A stretch of 64,000 bases of DNA, from NCBI GenBank assembly GCA_012295275.1, contig CM022665.1, positions 47,874,602-47,938,601 of the forward strand, written 5' to 3'. Origin of the DNA: Chrysomallon squamiferum. Its lineage: Eukaryota > Mollusca > Gastropoda > Neomphalida > Peltospiridae. Each line of letters opens with the position of its first letter. Within the stretch, counting starts at the first letter, position 1. Under the pieces are notes generated by a model. The model did not search any database, was not told where the DNA came from, and saw only the letters and a program-made list of their open reading frames with translations. Both the position numbers and the translations under genes were made by a program. Of this stretch, positions 11,315 to 24,010 are shown one piece after another.

Positions 11315-12316
11315 TTAATCGACGTCAGATAAGATGAGGTTGTCCAGAAGAGGCGAAGAATGACGTCTGAGGCGAACGAAGGTGACGTTGTCGTCGAACG
11401 TGACCCGTTTAACGGGAGACGACGAGTCGAGCCGCCGCCGCCGTTGTTGTTGATGATGATGATGATGACGTCGTATCGCGTCGTCCGACGCTGCTTGGTT
11501 TCCGCTCAGCGTGACGTCACCGCGAGGCTCTCTGGTGGAGTGCGGACGTTGTTGTCTGTAGCCGTCCGTATTGAGCGAGCGAGTCAGTCTGCTGCTCGCC
11601 CTCGCTCTCCCACTCCTCGGCGAGCACCTGGGCGAGCTCCTGGGCGAGCTGTGGTTGTGTTTGCAGACGTCTGTGAACAGTGGAAGAACCGCCCGGGTCC
11701 TGTCGAGCTTCGCGAAGCCGGCCGATCGCGGAGGAGATCGACGAGGCGTGGTTCTGCCGGCAGGTGGCGCCACCACCGAGCTGCTGCCGTCGCCGTCGTC
11801 GTCGTCGTCGTCGTGGCTGCTGCTGCTGCTAGGTACCACGTCGCTGGCGAGCACGACGTTCCTGTACGAGGCTGCGGTGAAGTTGCTGAGGATGGACTTG
11901 GCGCTCGCCTCTGGCTGCAGAATCCCGCTGGAAGGTTTCCTCCTCGTCCTCGTGGTTGTCGTTGTCGTGGTTGTGGTAGTGGAGAAGAGTCTGAAATCTC
12001 TCGTCTCCGTGTTGGAAACCTTCCCGCTCGTTTCTTCTGACCTCGCGCACTGTTTGGATTTCCTTCCAGTGCTGCCGCTGATGATGGTGGCAGCAGCTTC
12101 ACTTCTGTCTCTCTGAAACGCTGCCGTCGTCGTCGTCGCATCCGTTGCTGAAACGACGTCTGCCAGGGTGCAGGACGTGCCGCGGTGGTCGGCGCCGCCG
12201 TCACTGCTGTCTGGAGTTTTGTGATTAACTCGAGTCGCGACGGAGTAACTCCTCTGGTGGAAACTTCTTCCTCGTCCACGAGCTGGGTGAATGCGACAAC
12301 AGGTCGCTTCAGACAT
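11315..12316 (-). CDS. Unrecognised low-complexity protein, 333 codons
   Basis: This is an uninterrupted frame in an abruptly GC- and CpG-rich island between AT-rich flanks. I do not recognise the family. Visible features are: Thr run at residues 113-122; Ser then Asp run about 163-174; SP/RS-rich stretch about 223-242; His-Gln-Arg run 284-295; and KRVTF at 303-307, which fits the RVxF docking pattern for protein phosphatase 1 (inference). The ten Thr codons use all four synonymous codons (ACT, ACC, ACA, ACG). This suggests the amino-acid run is kept by selection rather than being a DNA microsatellite. No signal peptide or membrane segment is seen. The start has A-rich context (aaaag then ATG). 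The upstream sequence is pyrimidine-rich and ends in taaag, so this could be an exon with its 5' part elsewhere. Other frames are open too, because of the base composition. Confidence 0.55.
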   Translation of the reverse strand: MSEATCCRIHPARGRGRSFHQRSYSVATRVNHKTPDSSDGGADHRGTSCTLADVVSATDATTTTAAFQRDRSEAAATIISGSTGRKSKQCARSEETSGKVSNTETRDFRLFSTTTTTTTTTTRTRRKPSSGILQPEASAKSILSNFTAASYRNVVLASDVVPSSSSSHDDDDDDGDGSSSVVAPPAGRTTPRRSPPRSAGFAKLDRTRAVLPLFTDVCKHNHSSPRSSPRCSPRSGRARASSRLTRSLNTDGYRQQRPHSTREPRGDVTLSGNQAASDDAIRRHHHHHQQQRRRRLDSSSPVKRVTFDDNVTFVRLRRHSSPLLDNLILSDVD

Positions 12317-12900
12317 CTTTTCTTTACAGTAACAGAAAAATATAAAAATATAAAAATATATAAAATTTAATAACGAAATAAGGAAATAAAAATCACCTCA
12401 CTGGCATTTAACAGCGCAAACACAATAAAAAAAAAACTCTCTTTAAAGCGAACATAAACAAGACGAATGAATAAACACGTCGATATATCGATCTGCTTAT
12501 CGATGAATTAATCCACGACAGGGCAGGCCGGCCTGGCTGCGTGCGTGCGTGCGTTTACTTCGGTAAGTCACGGATTTCAGAGTGAGGCAGTGTTATCAGA
12601 GTGAGGCAGTAGTGTTGCGGCAAACACATCGTTGTCGTAGCGAGGAAAAAGTCGCAGTGTATTTAATGAACAGTGTTTTCTCGAAGTGACGCGGTGTGCT
12701 AACCAGTGCAGTGGTTTTTGTGTGTTGATCGGGTTTTTGACGTTTAGGCCACGCCTCTCACGGCTGTCAATCAACCGGTTCTGTTACAGATATACCGCGT
12801 CGTGGAAGCTTTGTGTGAAATTTATATGTGTTTTTTTTTTATTTTGTGTGTGTTCAAACTGTGTACCAGTCTAAAACGATATCGATACGTTTAGGTGTGG

Positions 12901-12932
<32 letters not shown>

Positions 12933-13140
12933 AACGAAAAAAAGAAAAAATCTAAAAAAAAAAAAAAAAAGAAAAATTAGAAAAAAAAAAAAAGAAAAAA
13001 AAAAAAAAGAAATAAAGAAAAACGACAATAAAAAATAGTTTCGTCATGACTGCATAAAAAAAGACATTTGTTTTTATTTTTAAAAAACTTCCTTCTTTTT
13101 AGATTTGATTTCTATTTTTATAATAAAACTTCCTTCTTTA
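12317..13140. other. Spacer with CpG-bearing stretch and A-rich block
   Basis: About 12,520-12,800 is less AT-rich and carries a 17-base direct repeat atcagagtgaggcagt-like at about 12,577 and 12,596, and a short GTGC run. Positions 12,901-13,020 are almost pure A with rare G interruptions. No gene is recognised. Upstream promoter or 5' exon sequence for the 12,316 frame could lie here, but nothing specific shows it. Confidence 0.45.
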
Positions 13141-13467
13141 TTATTATTATGACTGTTATTATTATTATTATTATTATTAATATTATCTGAACTTTATTAT
13201 GTTGATATTTAATAGTTACAGAAGCAGTAGAAACATCTATAGTATTAGAAGCGAGATTGACAACAGCACCAGCAGTAATAGTAGTAGTAGTAGTAGTAAA
13301 GGTTGTAGTAGTGATAGCTGTGCTGTTGGTACTGGTATTGGTGATATTTGTTGCAGTGAAGATAACAGAAGTGGTAGAAGTAATAGCAGCAACAACTACA
13401 ACATGGATCTAATTTATAGCAAAATACCAACGTAAATAATAATAATAATAATAATAATATAAATAAA

Positions 13468-13501
<34 letters not shown>

Positions 13502-13520
13502 CAGCAACAACTAGAACAAT

Positions 13521-13552
<32 letters not shown>

Positions 13553-13640
13553 TAATACAGCAACCCCAAATAAGTAGTAGTAATAACAAAATTTCAAGGC
13601 AGAGTTTAAAAACAACAACAACACAACAACACTAACACGA
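13141..13640. repeat. Trinucleotide-rich block (ATT, GTA, AAT, CAA)
   Basis: ATT tract at about 13,142-13,180, GTA/GCA stretch at 13,215-13,400, AAT tracts at about 13,436-13,498 and CAA tract at 13,500-13,625. Short open frames here are Ser-, Leu- or Val-rich repeat translations. Confidence 0.85.
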
Positions 13641-14474
13641 TCAGGTGTTGTGTTTTTTGTTTCTTTTTCCCCTCGTGCGTGCCGTAGACAATAAAATGTG
13701 TTGACCACGTCGAAGGTAAACACCGCAGTTAGACGGGCTTAATCAGCAGACAGAAGTAAACACTGACTGTGGTGGCAGTCGTAGTAGTCGTAGTAGTCGG
13801 AGTAACAATGGCGGTGGTTTGTAAAACGAGATCGCTGATAATGTGAGAACGTGGGGCGAGAGTCAATCGACAGATTTAGCAGCGAGTTAGCGAGAACAAA
13901 GCAAAGCGATCAACGACAACAACGACAACAACAGCAGCCTAACAAATACCACGCGTTAAAGAGTCGACCTGATACCACAGCAGCACAACACTGACAACTC
14001 GGGTCAAACAATCCCAGTGTTCCAGAGTCCGCCGCCATTATTGTCTCGCTCTGGTATCGTCTTTCAAGTTCACGGAAATTATCCGAAAGAAGTAGTTTTT
14101 GTTACGTGTTGTTGTTATTTTATTTTTTTCTCTTCTTCTTCTTTCTCGTTGTCGTGTTCGTCTTCTTCTCCTTTTTATTGTTGTAGTCGTAGCTGTTGTT
14201 GTTGTTGTACCGCTCGTTGCTGTTGTCTTAGACACAAGGAGAATTGTGTAACGCGTCTGATAAGCATGACTGAACCGTTACTGACAAAAACGATTTTTTT
14301 AAAATTTCTTAGTCATTTATTTTTCATTGTACTTCTTCTTTTTTTCAAGTTTGATTGATTAGATTTTATTGTTGTTGTTGTTGACGATGGTGTAATGTTG
14401 TTCGCTGAGGTAATGGTATACATCGTCGTGAAATGAGTAAATTAAGGACATGTAGATACTGGTGAAAACTGGTG
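13641..14474. other. Non-coding spacer, mildly CpG-bearing
   Basis: No gene is recognised. Short tracts of GTA (about 13,777-13,800), CAA/CAG and TTC/GTT triplets occur. A plus-strand 113-codon frame (14,017-14,358) is Cys/Ser/Phe-rich from TTC/TGT triplets and is not called. Confidence 0.5.
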
Positions 14475-15262
14475 GTAGATACTCGTACAATACCAGTGTT
14501 ATGTTATACAATACTAGTGTTATGTTATACAGTACCAGTGTTATGTCACACTCATACAATTCTAGTGTTATGTTATACAATACTAGTGCTATGTTATACA
14601 ATACTAGTGTTGTGTTATACAATACTAGTGCTATGTTATACAATACTAGTGTTGTGTTATACAGTTCTAGTGTTATGTTATACAATACTAGTGCTATGTT
14701 ATACAATACTAGTGTTATGTTATACAGTACTAGTGTTATGTTATACAATACTAGTGTTATGTTATACAGTACCAGTGTTATGTCACACTCATACAATTCT
14801 AGTGTTATGTTATACAATACTAGTGCTATGTTATACAATACTAGTGTTGTGTTATACAATACTAGTGCTATGTTATACAATACTAGTGTTGTGTTATACA
14901 GTTCTAGTGTTATGTTATACAATACTAGTGCTATGTTATACAATACTAGTGTTATGTTATACAGTACTAGTGTTATGTTATACAATACTAGTGTTATGTT
15001 ATACAATACTAATGTTATGTTATACAATTCTGGTGTTGTGTTATACAGTTCTAGTGTTATGTTATACAATACTAGTGTTATGTTATACAATACCAGTGTT
15101 ATGTCACACTCATACAATTCTAGTGTTGTTATACAATACTAGTGCTATGTTATACAATACTAGTGTTGTGTTATACAATACTAATGTTATGTTATACAAT
15201 TCTAGTGTTATGTTATACAATACTAGTGTTATGTTATACAATACTAGTGTTATGTTACACTA
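14475..15262. repeat. 21-bp tandem array with 237-bp higher-order repeat
   Basis: About 37 units of a 21-base repeat (core tactagtgttatgttata). A variant unit carrying gtcacactcatacaattc inserts 6 extra bases. It recurs at 14,544 and 14,781, 237 bases apart, and the units between recur in the same variant order, so a 237-bp block has been duplicated. Because 21 and 27 are multiples of three and the unit lacks stops, two plus frames and one minus frame stay open for 200 or more codons. Most differences between units change amino acids in every frame, so I do not regard it as coding. The array runs into an assembly gap and its true length is unknown. Confidence 0.9.
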
Positions 15263-15462
15263 NNNNNNNNNNNNNNNNNNNNNNNNNNNNNNNNNNNNNN
15301 NNNNNNNNNNNNNNNNNNNNNNNNNNNNNNNNNNNNNNNNNNNNNNNNNNNNNNNNNNNNNNNNNNNNNNNNNNNNNNNNNNNNNNNNNNNNNNNNNNNN
15401 NNNNNNNNNNNNNNNNNNNNNNNNNNNNNNNNNNNNNNNNNNNNNNNNNNNNNNNNNNNNNN
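15263..15462. other. Assembly gap (200 N)
   Basis: Exactly 200 undetermined bases, a conventional filler size. It separates the 21-bp array from the 373-bp satellite. Their adjacency and distance are therefore assembly inferences. Confidence 0.99.
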
Positions 15463-18400
15463 TTTTCAAACGCATTTTCAAAGGTGCAGCACCTTTGGAA
15501 AATGTTGAAACCATTTTGCCACACTCGCCCCCGACGGCGCGCACCTTTGCACACGTTGAAATATTTTTCCCGACAGGACGGAATAGTGCCACACGGATTT
15601 TCAACTTTTGAAAATCGAATTTTTTCAAGTTTCGTTGAAAATGCTAGGGGTACCTTTTTCAAAGTGCAATAACTTTTTCTGTGCACGTGGGAAAAATCGG
15701 GCGCACATACCCAAAAGTGGGGCAAGGGTTGCCCTACACGGGTGAAAAGTGCCGCACGCCGCACCCAAGGGGAACAACTCGTTTCCGACACGTGCACAAA
15801 AAACGCACATATTTTTTTGAAAATTTGCTCGTTTTTTTTTTTTTCAACGCATTTTCTAAAGGTGCAGCACCTTTGGAAAATGTTGGAAACCATTTTGCCA
15901 CACTCGCCCCGACGGCGCGCACCTTTTGCACACGTTGAAATATTTTTCCCGACAGGACGGAATAGTGCCACACGGATTTTCAACTTTTGAAAATCGAATT
16001 TTTTCAAGTTTCGTTGAAAATGCTAGGGGTACCTTATTCAAAGTGCAATAACTTTTTCTGTGCACGTGGGAAAAATCGGGCGCACAAAAAGTGGGTAAGG
16101 GTTGCCCCCTACACACGGGTGAAAAGTGCCGCACGCCGCACCCAAGGGGAACAACTCGTTTCCGACACGCACAAAAACGCATGTTTTTTTTTGAAAATTT
16201 GCTCGTTTTTTTTCAAACGCATTTTCTAAAGGTGCAGCACCTTTGAAAATGTTGGAAACCATTTTGCCACACTCGCCCCGACGGCGCGCACCTTTTGCAC
16301 ACGTTGAAATATTTTTCCCGACAGGACGGAATAGTGCCACACGGATTTTCAACTTTTGAAAATCGAATTTTTTCAAGTTTCGTTGAAAATGCTAGGGGTA
16401 CCTTATTCAAAGTGCAATAACTTTTTCTGTGCACGTGGGAAAAATCGGGCGCACATACCCAAAAGTGGGGCAAGGGTTGCCCTACACGGGTGAAAAGTGC
16501 CGCACGCCGCACCCAAGGGGAACAACTCGTTTCCGACACGTGCACAAAAAACGCACATGTTTTTGAAAATTTGCTCGTTTTTTTCAAACGCATTTTCTAA
16601 AGGTGCAGCACCTTTGGAAAATGTTGGAAACCATTTTGCCACACTTCGCCCCCCGACGGCGCGCACCTTTTTTGCACACGTTGAAATATTTTTCCCGACA
16701 GGACGGAATAGTGCCACACGGATTTTCAACTTTTGAAAATCGAATTTTTTCAAGTTTCGTTGAAAATGCTAGGGGTACCTTATTCAAAGTGCAATAACTT
16801 TTTCTGTGCACGTGGGAAAAATCGGGCGCACATACCCAAAAAGTGGGCAAGGGTTGCCCTACACGGGTGAAAAGTGCCGCACGCCGCACCCAAGGGGAAC
16901 AACTCGTTTCCGACACGTGCACAAAAAACGCACATATTTTTGAAAATTTGCTCGTTTTTTTTCAAACGCATTTTCTAAAGGTGCAGCACCTTTGGAAAAT
17001 GTTGGAAACCATTTTGCCACACTCGCCCCGACGGCGCGCACCTTTTGCACACGTTGAAATATTTTTCCCGACAGGACGGAATAGTGCCACACGGATTTTC
17101 AACTTTTGAAAATCGAATTTTTTCAAGTTTCGTTGAAAATGCTAGGGGTACCTTTTTCAAAGTGCAATAACTTTTTCTGCACGTGGAAAAATCGGGCGCA
17201 CATACCCAAAAGTGGGGGGGTTGGGTTGCCACACGGGTGAAAAGTGCCGCACGCCGCACCCAAGGGGAACAACTCGTTTCCGACACGTGCACAAAAAACA
17301 CATGTTTTTTTGAAAATTTGCTCGTTTTTTTTTCAAACGCATTTTCTAAAGGTGCAGCACCTTTGGAAAATGTTGGAAACCATTTTGCCACACTCGCCCC
17401 GACGGCGCGCACCTTTTGCACACGTTGAAATATTTTTCCCGACAGGACGGAATAGTGCCACACGGATTTTCAACTTTTTTGAAAATCGAATTTTTCAAGT
17501 TTCGTTGAAAATGCTAGGGGTACCTTTATTCAAAGTGCAATAACTTTTTCTGTGCACGTGGGAAAAATCGGGCGCACATACCCAAAAGTGGGGCAAGGGT
17601 TGCCCTACACGGGTGAAAAGTGCCGCACGCCGCACCCAAGGGGAACAACTCGTTTCCGACACGTGCACAAAAAACGCACATGTTTTTGAAAATTTGCTCG
17701 TTTTTTTTTCAAACGCATTTTCTAAAGGTGCAGCACCTTTGGAAAATGTTGGAAACCATTTTGCCACACTCGCCCCGACGGCGCGCACCTTTTGCACACG
17801 TTGAAATATTTTTCCCGACAGGACGGAATAGTGCCACACGGATTTTCAACTTTTGAAAATCGAATTTTTTCAAGTTTCGTTGAAAATGCTAGGGGTACCT
17901 TATTCAAAGTGCAATAACTTTTTTTGTGCACGTGGAAAAAAAATCGGGCGCACATACCCAAAAAAAGTGGGGCAAGGGTTGCCCTACACGGGTGAAAAGT
18001 GCCGCACGCCGCACCCAAGGGGAACAACTCGTTTCCGACACGCACACAAAAAACGCACATATTTTTGAAAATTTGCTCGTTTTTTTTCAAACGCATTTTC
18101 TAAAGGTGCAGCACCTTTGAAAAAATGTTGAAACCATTTTGCCACACTCGCCCCGACGGCGCGCACCTTTTTGCACGTTGAAATATTTTTCCCGACAGGA
18201 CGGAATAGTGCCACACGGATTTTCAACTTTTGAAAATCGAATTTTTTCAAGTTTCGTTGAAAATGCTAGGGGTACCTTATTCAAAGTGCAATAACTTTTT
18301 CTGTGCACGTGGGAAAAATCGGCGCACATACCCAAAAAAAAGGGGTGCCCCACACGGGTGAAAAGAGCCGCACGCCGCACCCAAGGGGAACAACTCGTTT

Positions 18401-21400
18401 CCGACACGTGCACAAAAAACGCACATGTTTTTGAAAATTTGCTCGTTTTTTTTTCAAACGCATTTTCTAAAGGTGCAGCACCTTTGGAAAATGTTGGAAA
18501 CCATTTTGCCACACTCGCCCCGACGGCGCGCACCTTTTGCACACGTTGAAATATTTTTCCCGACAGGACGGAATAGTGCCACACGGATTTTCAACTTTTG
18601 AAAATCGAATTTTTTCAAGTTTCGTTGAAAATGCTAGGGGTACCTTATTCAAAGTGCAATAACTTTTTCTGTGCACGTGGGAAAAATCGGGCGCACATAC
18701 CCAAAAGTGGGGCAAGGGTTGCCCTACACGGGTGAAAAGTGCCGCACGCCGCACCCAAGGGGAACAACTCGTTTCCGACACGTGCACAAAAAACGCACAT
18801 ATGTTTTTGAAAATTTGCTCGTTTTTTTTTTTCAACGCATTTTCTAAAGGTGCAGCACCTTTGGAAAATGTTGAAACCATTTTTTGCACACTCGCCCCGA
18901 CGGCGCGCACCTTTTGCACACGTTGAAATATTTTTCCCGACAGGACGGAATAGTGCCACACGGATTTTCAACTTTTGAAAATCGAATTTTTCAAGTTTTT
19001 TTGTTGAAAAAAATGCTAGGGGTACCTTATTCAAAGTGCAATAACTTTTTCTGTGCACGTGGGAAAAATCGCGCACATACCCAAAAAAAAAAGGGGGCAA
19101 GGGTTGCCCCACACGGGTGAAAAGTGCCGCACGCCGCACCCAAGGGGAACAACTCGTTTCCGACACGTGCACAAAAAACGCACATGTTTTTGAAAATTTG
19201 CTCGTTTTTTTTTTCAAACGCATTTTCTAAAGGTGCAGCACCTTTGGAAAATGTTGGAAACCATTTTGCCACACTCGCCCCGACGGCGCGCACCTTTTGC
19301 ACACGTTGAAATATTTTTCCCGACAGGACGGAATAGTGCCACACGGATTTTCAACTTTTGAAAATCGAATTTTTTTTCTTTTTTCAAGTTGAAAATGCTA
19401 GGGGTACCTTTTTCAAAGTGCAATAACTTTTTCTGTGCACGTGGGAAAAATCGGGCGCACATACCCAAAAGTGGGGCAAGGGTTGCCCTACACGGGTGAA
19501 AAGTGCCGCACGCCGCACCCAAGGGGAACAACTCGTTTCCGACACGTGCACAAAAAACGCACATGTTTTTGAAAATTTGCTCGTTTTTTTTTCAAACGCA
19601 TTTTCTAAAGGTGCAGCACCTTTGGAAAATGTTGGAAACCATTTTGCCACACTCGCGCCCCCGACGGCGCGCACCTTTTGCACACGTTGACGGCGCGCAC
19701 CTTTTGCACACGTTGAAATATTTTTCCCGACAGGACGGAATAGTGCCACACGGATTTTCAACTTTTGAAAATCGAATTTTTTCAAGTTTCGTTGAAAATG
19801 CTAGGGGTACCTTTTTCAAAGTGCAATAACTTTTTCTGTGCACGTGGGAAAAATCGGGCGCACATACCCAAAAGTGGGGCAAGGGTTGCCCTACACGGGT
19901 GAAAAGTGCCGCACGCCGCACCCAAGGGGAACAACTCGTTTCCGACACGTGCACAAAAAACGCACATGTTTTTGAAAATTTGCTCGTTTTTTTTTCAAAC
20001 GCATTTTCTAAAGGTGCAGCACCTTTGGAAAATGTTGGAAACCATTTTGCCACACTCGCCCCGACGGCGCGCACCTTTTGCACACGTTGAAATATTTTTC
20101 CCGACAGGACGGAATAGTGCCACACGGATTTTCAACTTTTGAAAATCGAATTTTTTCAAGATTCGTTGAAAATGCTAGGGGTACCTTTTCAAAGTGCAAT
20201 AACTTTTTCTGTGCACGTGGGAAAAATCGGGCGCACATACCCAAAAGTGGGGCAAGGGTTGCCCTACACGGGTGAAAAGTGCCGCACGCCGCACCCAAGG
20301 GGAACAACTCGTTTCCGACACGTGCACAAAAAACGCACATGTTTTTGAAAATTTGCTCGTTTTTTTTTCAAACGCATTTTCTAAAGGTGCAGCACCTTTG
20401 GAAAATGTTGGAAACCATTTTGCCACACTCGCCCCGACGGCGCGCACCTTTTGCACACGTTGAAATATTTTTCCCGACAGGACGGAATAGTGCCACACGG
20501 ATTTTCAACTTTTGAAAATCGAATTTTTTCAAGTTTCGTTGAAAATGCTAGGGGTACCTTTTTCAAAGTGCAATAACTTTTTCTGTGCACGTGGGAAAAA
20601 TCGGGCGCACATACCCAAAAGTGGGGCGGGGTTGCCCCAAAACGGGTGAAAAGTGCCGCACGCCGCAAAAGTGCCGCACGCCGCACCCAGGGGAAACAAC
20701 TCGTTTCCGACACGTGCACAAAAAACGCACATGTTTTTGAAAATTTGCTCGTTTTTTTTTCAAACGCATTTTCTAAAGGTGCAGCACCTTTGGAAAATGT
20801 TGGAAACCATTTTGCCACACTCGCCCCGACGGCGCGCACCTTTTGCACACGTTGAAATATTTTTCCCGACAGGACGGAATAGTGCCACACGGATTTTCAA
20901 CTTTTGAAAATCGAATTTTTTCAAGTTTCGTTGAAAATGCTAGGGGTACCTTTTTCAAAGTGCAATAACTTTTTCTGTGCACGTGGGAAAAATCGGGCGC
21001 ACATACCCAAAAGTGGGGCAAGGGTTGCCCTACACGGGTGAAAAGTGCCGCACGCCGCACCCAAGGGGAACAACTCGTTTCCGACACGTGCACAAAAAAC
21101 GCACATGTTTTTGAAAATTTGCTCGTTTTTTTTTCAACGCATTTTCTAAAGGTGCAGCACCTTTGGAAAATGTTGGAAACCATTTTGCCACACTCGCCCC
21201 GACGGCGCGCACCTTTTGCACACGTTGAAATATTTTTCCCGACAGGACGGAATAGTGCCACACGGATTTTCAACTTTTGAAAATCGAATTTTTTCAAGTT
21301 TCGTTGAAAATGCTAGGGGTACCTTATTCAAAGTGCAATAACTTTTTCTGTGCACGTGGGAAAAATCGGGCGCACATACCCAAAAGTGGGGCAAGGGTTG

Positions 21401-23587
21401 CCCTACACGGGTGAAAAGTGCCGCACGCCGCACCCAAGGGGAACAACTCGTTTCCGACACGTGCACAAAAAACGCACATATTTTTGAAAATTTGCTCGTT
21501 TTTTTTTCAAACGCATTTTCTAAAGGTGCAGCACCTTTGGAAAATGTTGGAAACCATTTTGCCACACTCGCCCCGACGGCGCGCACCTTTTGCACACGTT
21601 GAAATATTTTTCCCGACAGGACGGAATAGTGCCACACGGATTTTCAACTTTTGAAAATCGAATTTTTTCAAGTTTCGTTGAAAATGCTAGGGGTACCTTT
21701 TTCAAAGTGCAATAACTTTTTCTGTGCACGTGGGAAAAATAGGGCGCACATACCCAAAAGTGGGGGGGGGGTTGCCCCACACGGGTGAACACGGGTGAAA
21801 AGTGCCGCACGCCGCACCCAAGGGGAACAACTCGTTTCCGACACGTGCACAAAAAACGCACATGTTTTTGAAAATTTTTTTCGTTTTTTTTGCTTTTTTT
21901 TTCAAACGCATTTTCTAAAGGTGCAGCACCTTTGGAAAATGTTGGAAACCATTTTGCCACACTTTTTTGGCGCGCACCTTTTGCACACGTTGAAATATTT
22001 TTCCCGACAGGACGGAATAGTGCCACACGGATTTTCAACTTTTGAAAATCGAATTTTTTCAAGTTTCGTTGAAAATGCTAGGGGTACCTTATTCAAAGTG
22101 CAATAACTTTTTCTGTGCACGTGGGAAAAATCGGGCGCACATACCCAAAAGTGGGGCAAGGGTTGCCCTACACGGGTGAAAAGTGCCGCACGCCGCACCC
22201 AAGGGGAACAACTCGTTTCCGACACGTGCACAAAAAACGCACATGTTTTTGAAAATTTGCTCGTTTTTTTTTTAAACGCATTTTCTAAAGGTGCAGCACC
22301 TTTGGAAAATGTTGGAAACCATTTTGCCACACTCGCCCCGACGGCGCGCACCTTTTGCACACGTTGAAATATTTTTCCCGACAGGACGGAATAGTGCCAC
22401 ACGGATTTTCAACTTTTGAAAATCGAATTTTTTCAAGTTTCGTTGAAAATGCTAGGGGTACCTTTTTCAAAGTGCAATAACTTTTTCTGTGCACGTGGGA
22501 AAAATCGGGCGCACATACCCAAAAAGTGGGGGGGTGCCCTACACGGGTGAAAAAAAGTGCCGCACGCCGCACCCAAGGGGAACAACTCGTTTCCGACACG
22601 TGCACAAAAAACGCACATGTTTTTGAAAATTTGCTCGTTTTTTTTTCAAACGCATTTTCTAAAGGTGCAGCACCTTTGGAAAATGTTGGAAACCATTTTG
22701 CCACACTCGCCCCGACGGCGCGCACCTTTTGCACACGTTGAAATATTTTTCCCGACAGGACGGAATAGTGCCACACGGATTTTCAACTTTTGAAAATCGA
22801 ATTTTTTCAAGTTTCGTTGAAAATGCTAGGGGTACCTTTTTCAAAGTGCAATAACTTTTTCTGTGCACGTGGGAAAAATCGGGCGCACATACCCAAAAGT
22901 AGGGCAAGGGTTGCCCTACACGGGTGAAAAGTGCCGCACGCCGCACCCAAGGGGAACAACTCGTTTCCGACACGTGCACAAAAAACGCACATGTTTTTTT
23001 GAAATTTGCTCGTTTTTTTTTTTTCAACGCATTTTCTAAAGGTGCAGCACCTTTGAAAATGTTGGAAACCATTTTGCCACACTTCGCCCCCCGACGGCGC
23101 GCACCTTTTTGCACACGTTGAAATATTTTTCCCGACAGGACGGAATAGAATAGGACGGACACGGATTTTCAACTTTTGAAAATCGAATTTTTTCAAGTTT
23201 CGTTGAAAATGCTAGGGGTACCTTTTTCAAAGTGCAATAACTTTTTTTTGTGCACACGCACGGAAAAAATCGGGCGCACATACCCAAAAGTGGGGCAAGG
23301 GTTGCCCTACACGGGTGAAAAGTGCCGCACGCCGCACCCAAGGGGAACAACTCGTTTCCGACACGTGCACAAAAAACGCACATGTTTTTGAAAATTTGCT
23401 CGTTTTTTTTTCAAACGCATTTTCTAAAGGTGCAGCACCTTTGGAAAATGTTGGAAACCATTTTGCCACACTCGCCCCGACGGCGCGCACCTTTTGCACA
23501 CGTTGAAATATTTTTCCTGACAAGACGGAATAGTGCCACACGGATTTTCAACTTTTGAAAATCGAATTTTTTCAAGTTTCGTTGAAA

Positions 23588-24010
23588 ATGCTTTACCTTT
23601 TTTCAAAGTGCAATAACTTTTTTTGTGCACGTTTTTTTGCCCTTTACACGGGTGAAAAGCCGCACGCCGCACCCAAGGGGAACAACTCGTTTCCGACACG
23701 TGCACAAAAAACGCACATGTTTTTGAGAAATTTGCTCGTTTTTTTTTCAAACGCATTTTCTAAAGGTGCAGCACCTTTTGAAAATGTTGGAAACCATTTT
23801 GCCACACTCCGGACGGCGCGCACCTTTTGCACACGTTGAAATATTTTTCCCGACAGGACGGGACAAGATTGCCCCACGGATTTTCAACGGGTGAAAAGAA
23901 TTTTTTTTTGAAAATCGCCGCACGCCGCACCTTTTTCAAAGGGGAACAACTCGTTTCCGACCGCACCCAAAACAACAAAAACGCACAAAAACGCAAATTT
24001 TTTTTTTTTT
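23588..24010. repeat. Damaged satellite monomers
   Basis: The monomer lacks most of the segment between the gtgcacgt landmark and the cccacacgggtgaaaa landmark. The next has scrambled order: fragments gggtgaaaag and gaaaatcg are interleaved with T runs and repeated genccgcacgccgcacc-type words. This is either real local rearrangement or a consensus error in a collapsed repeat. Confidence 0.7.

Noticed and set aside
11360-12279. Overlapping plus (226 and 181 codons) and minus (231 codons) frames in the GC-rich island
   Set aside because: GC-rich DNA has few stops in any frame. The 333-codon minus frame is longest and its homopolymers show codon diversity, so the others are treated as shadows.
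14359-15262. Long heptapeptide-repeat frames (NTSVMLY, TILVLCY, NITLVLY types)
   Set aside because: Three frames on two strands are open at once because the unit length is a multiple of three. Unit differences are mostly non-synonymous. No promoter, splice or signal feature supports one frame.
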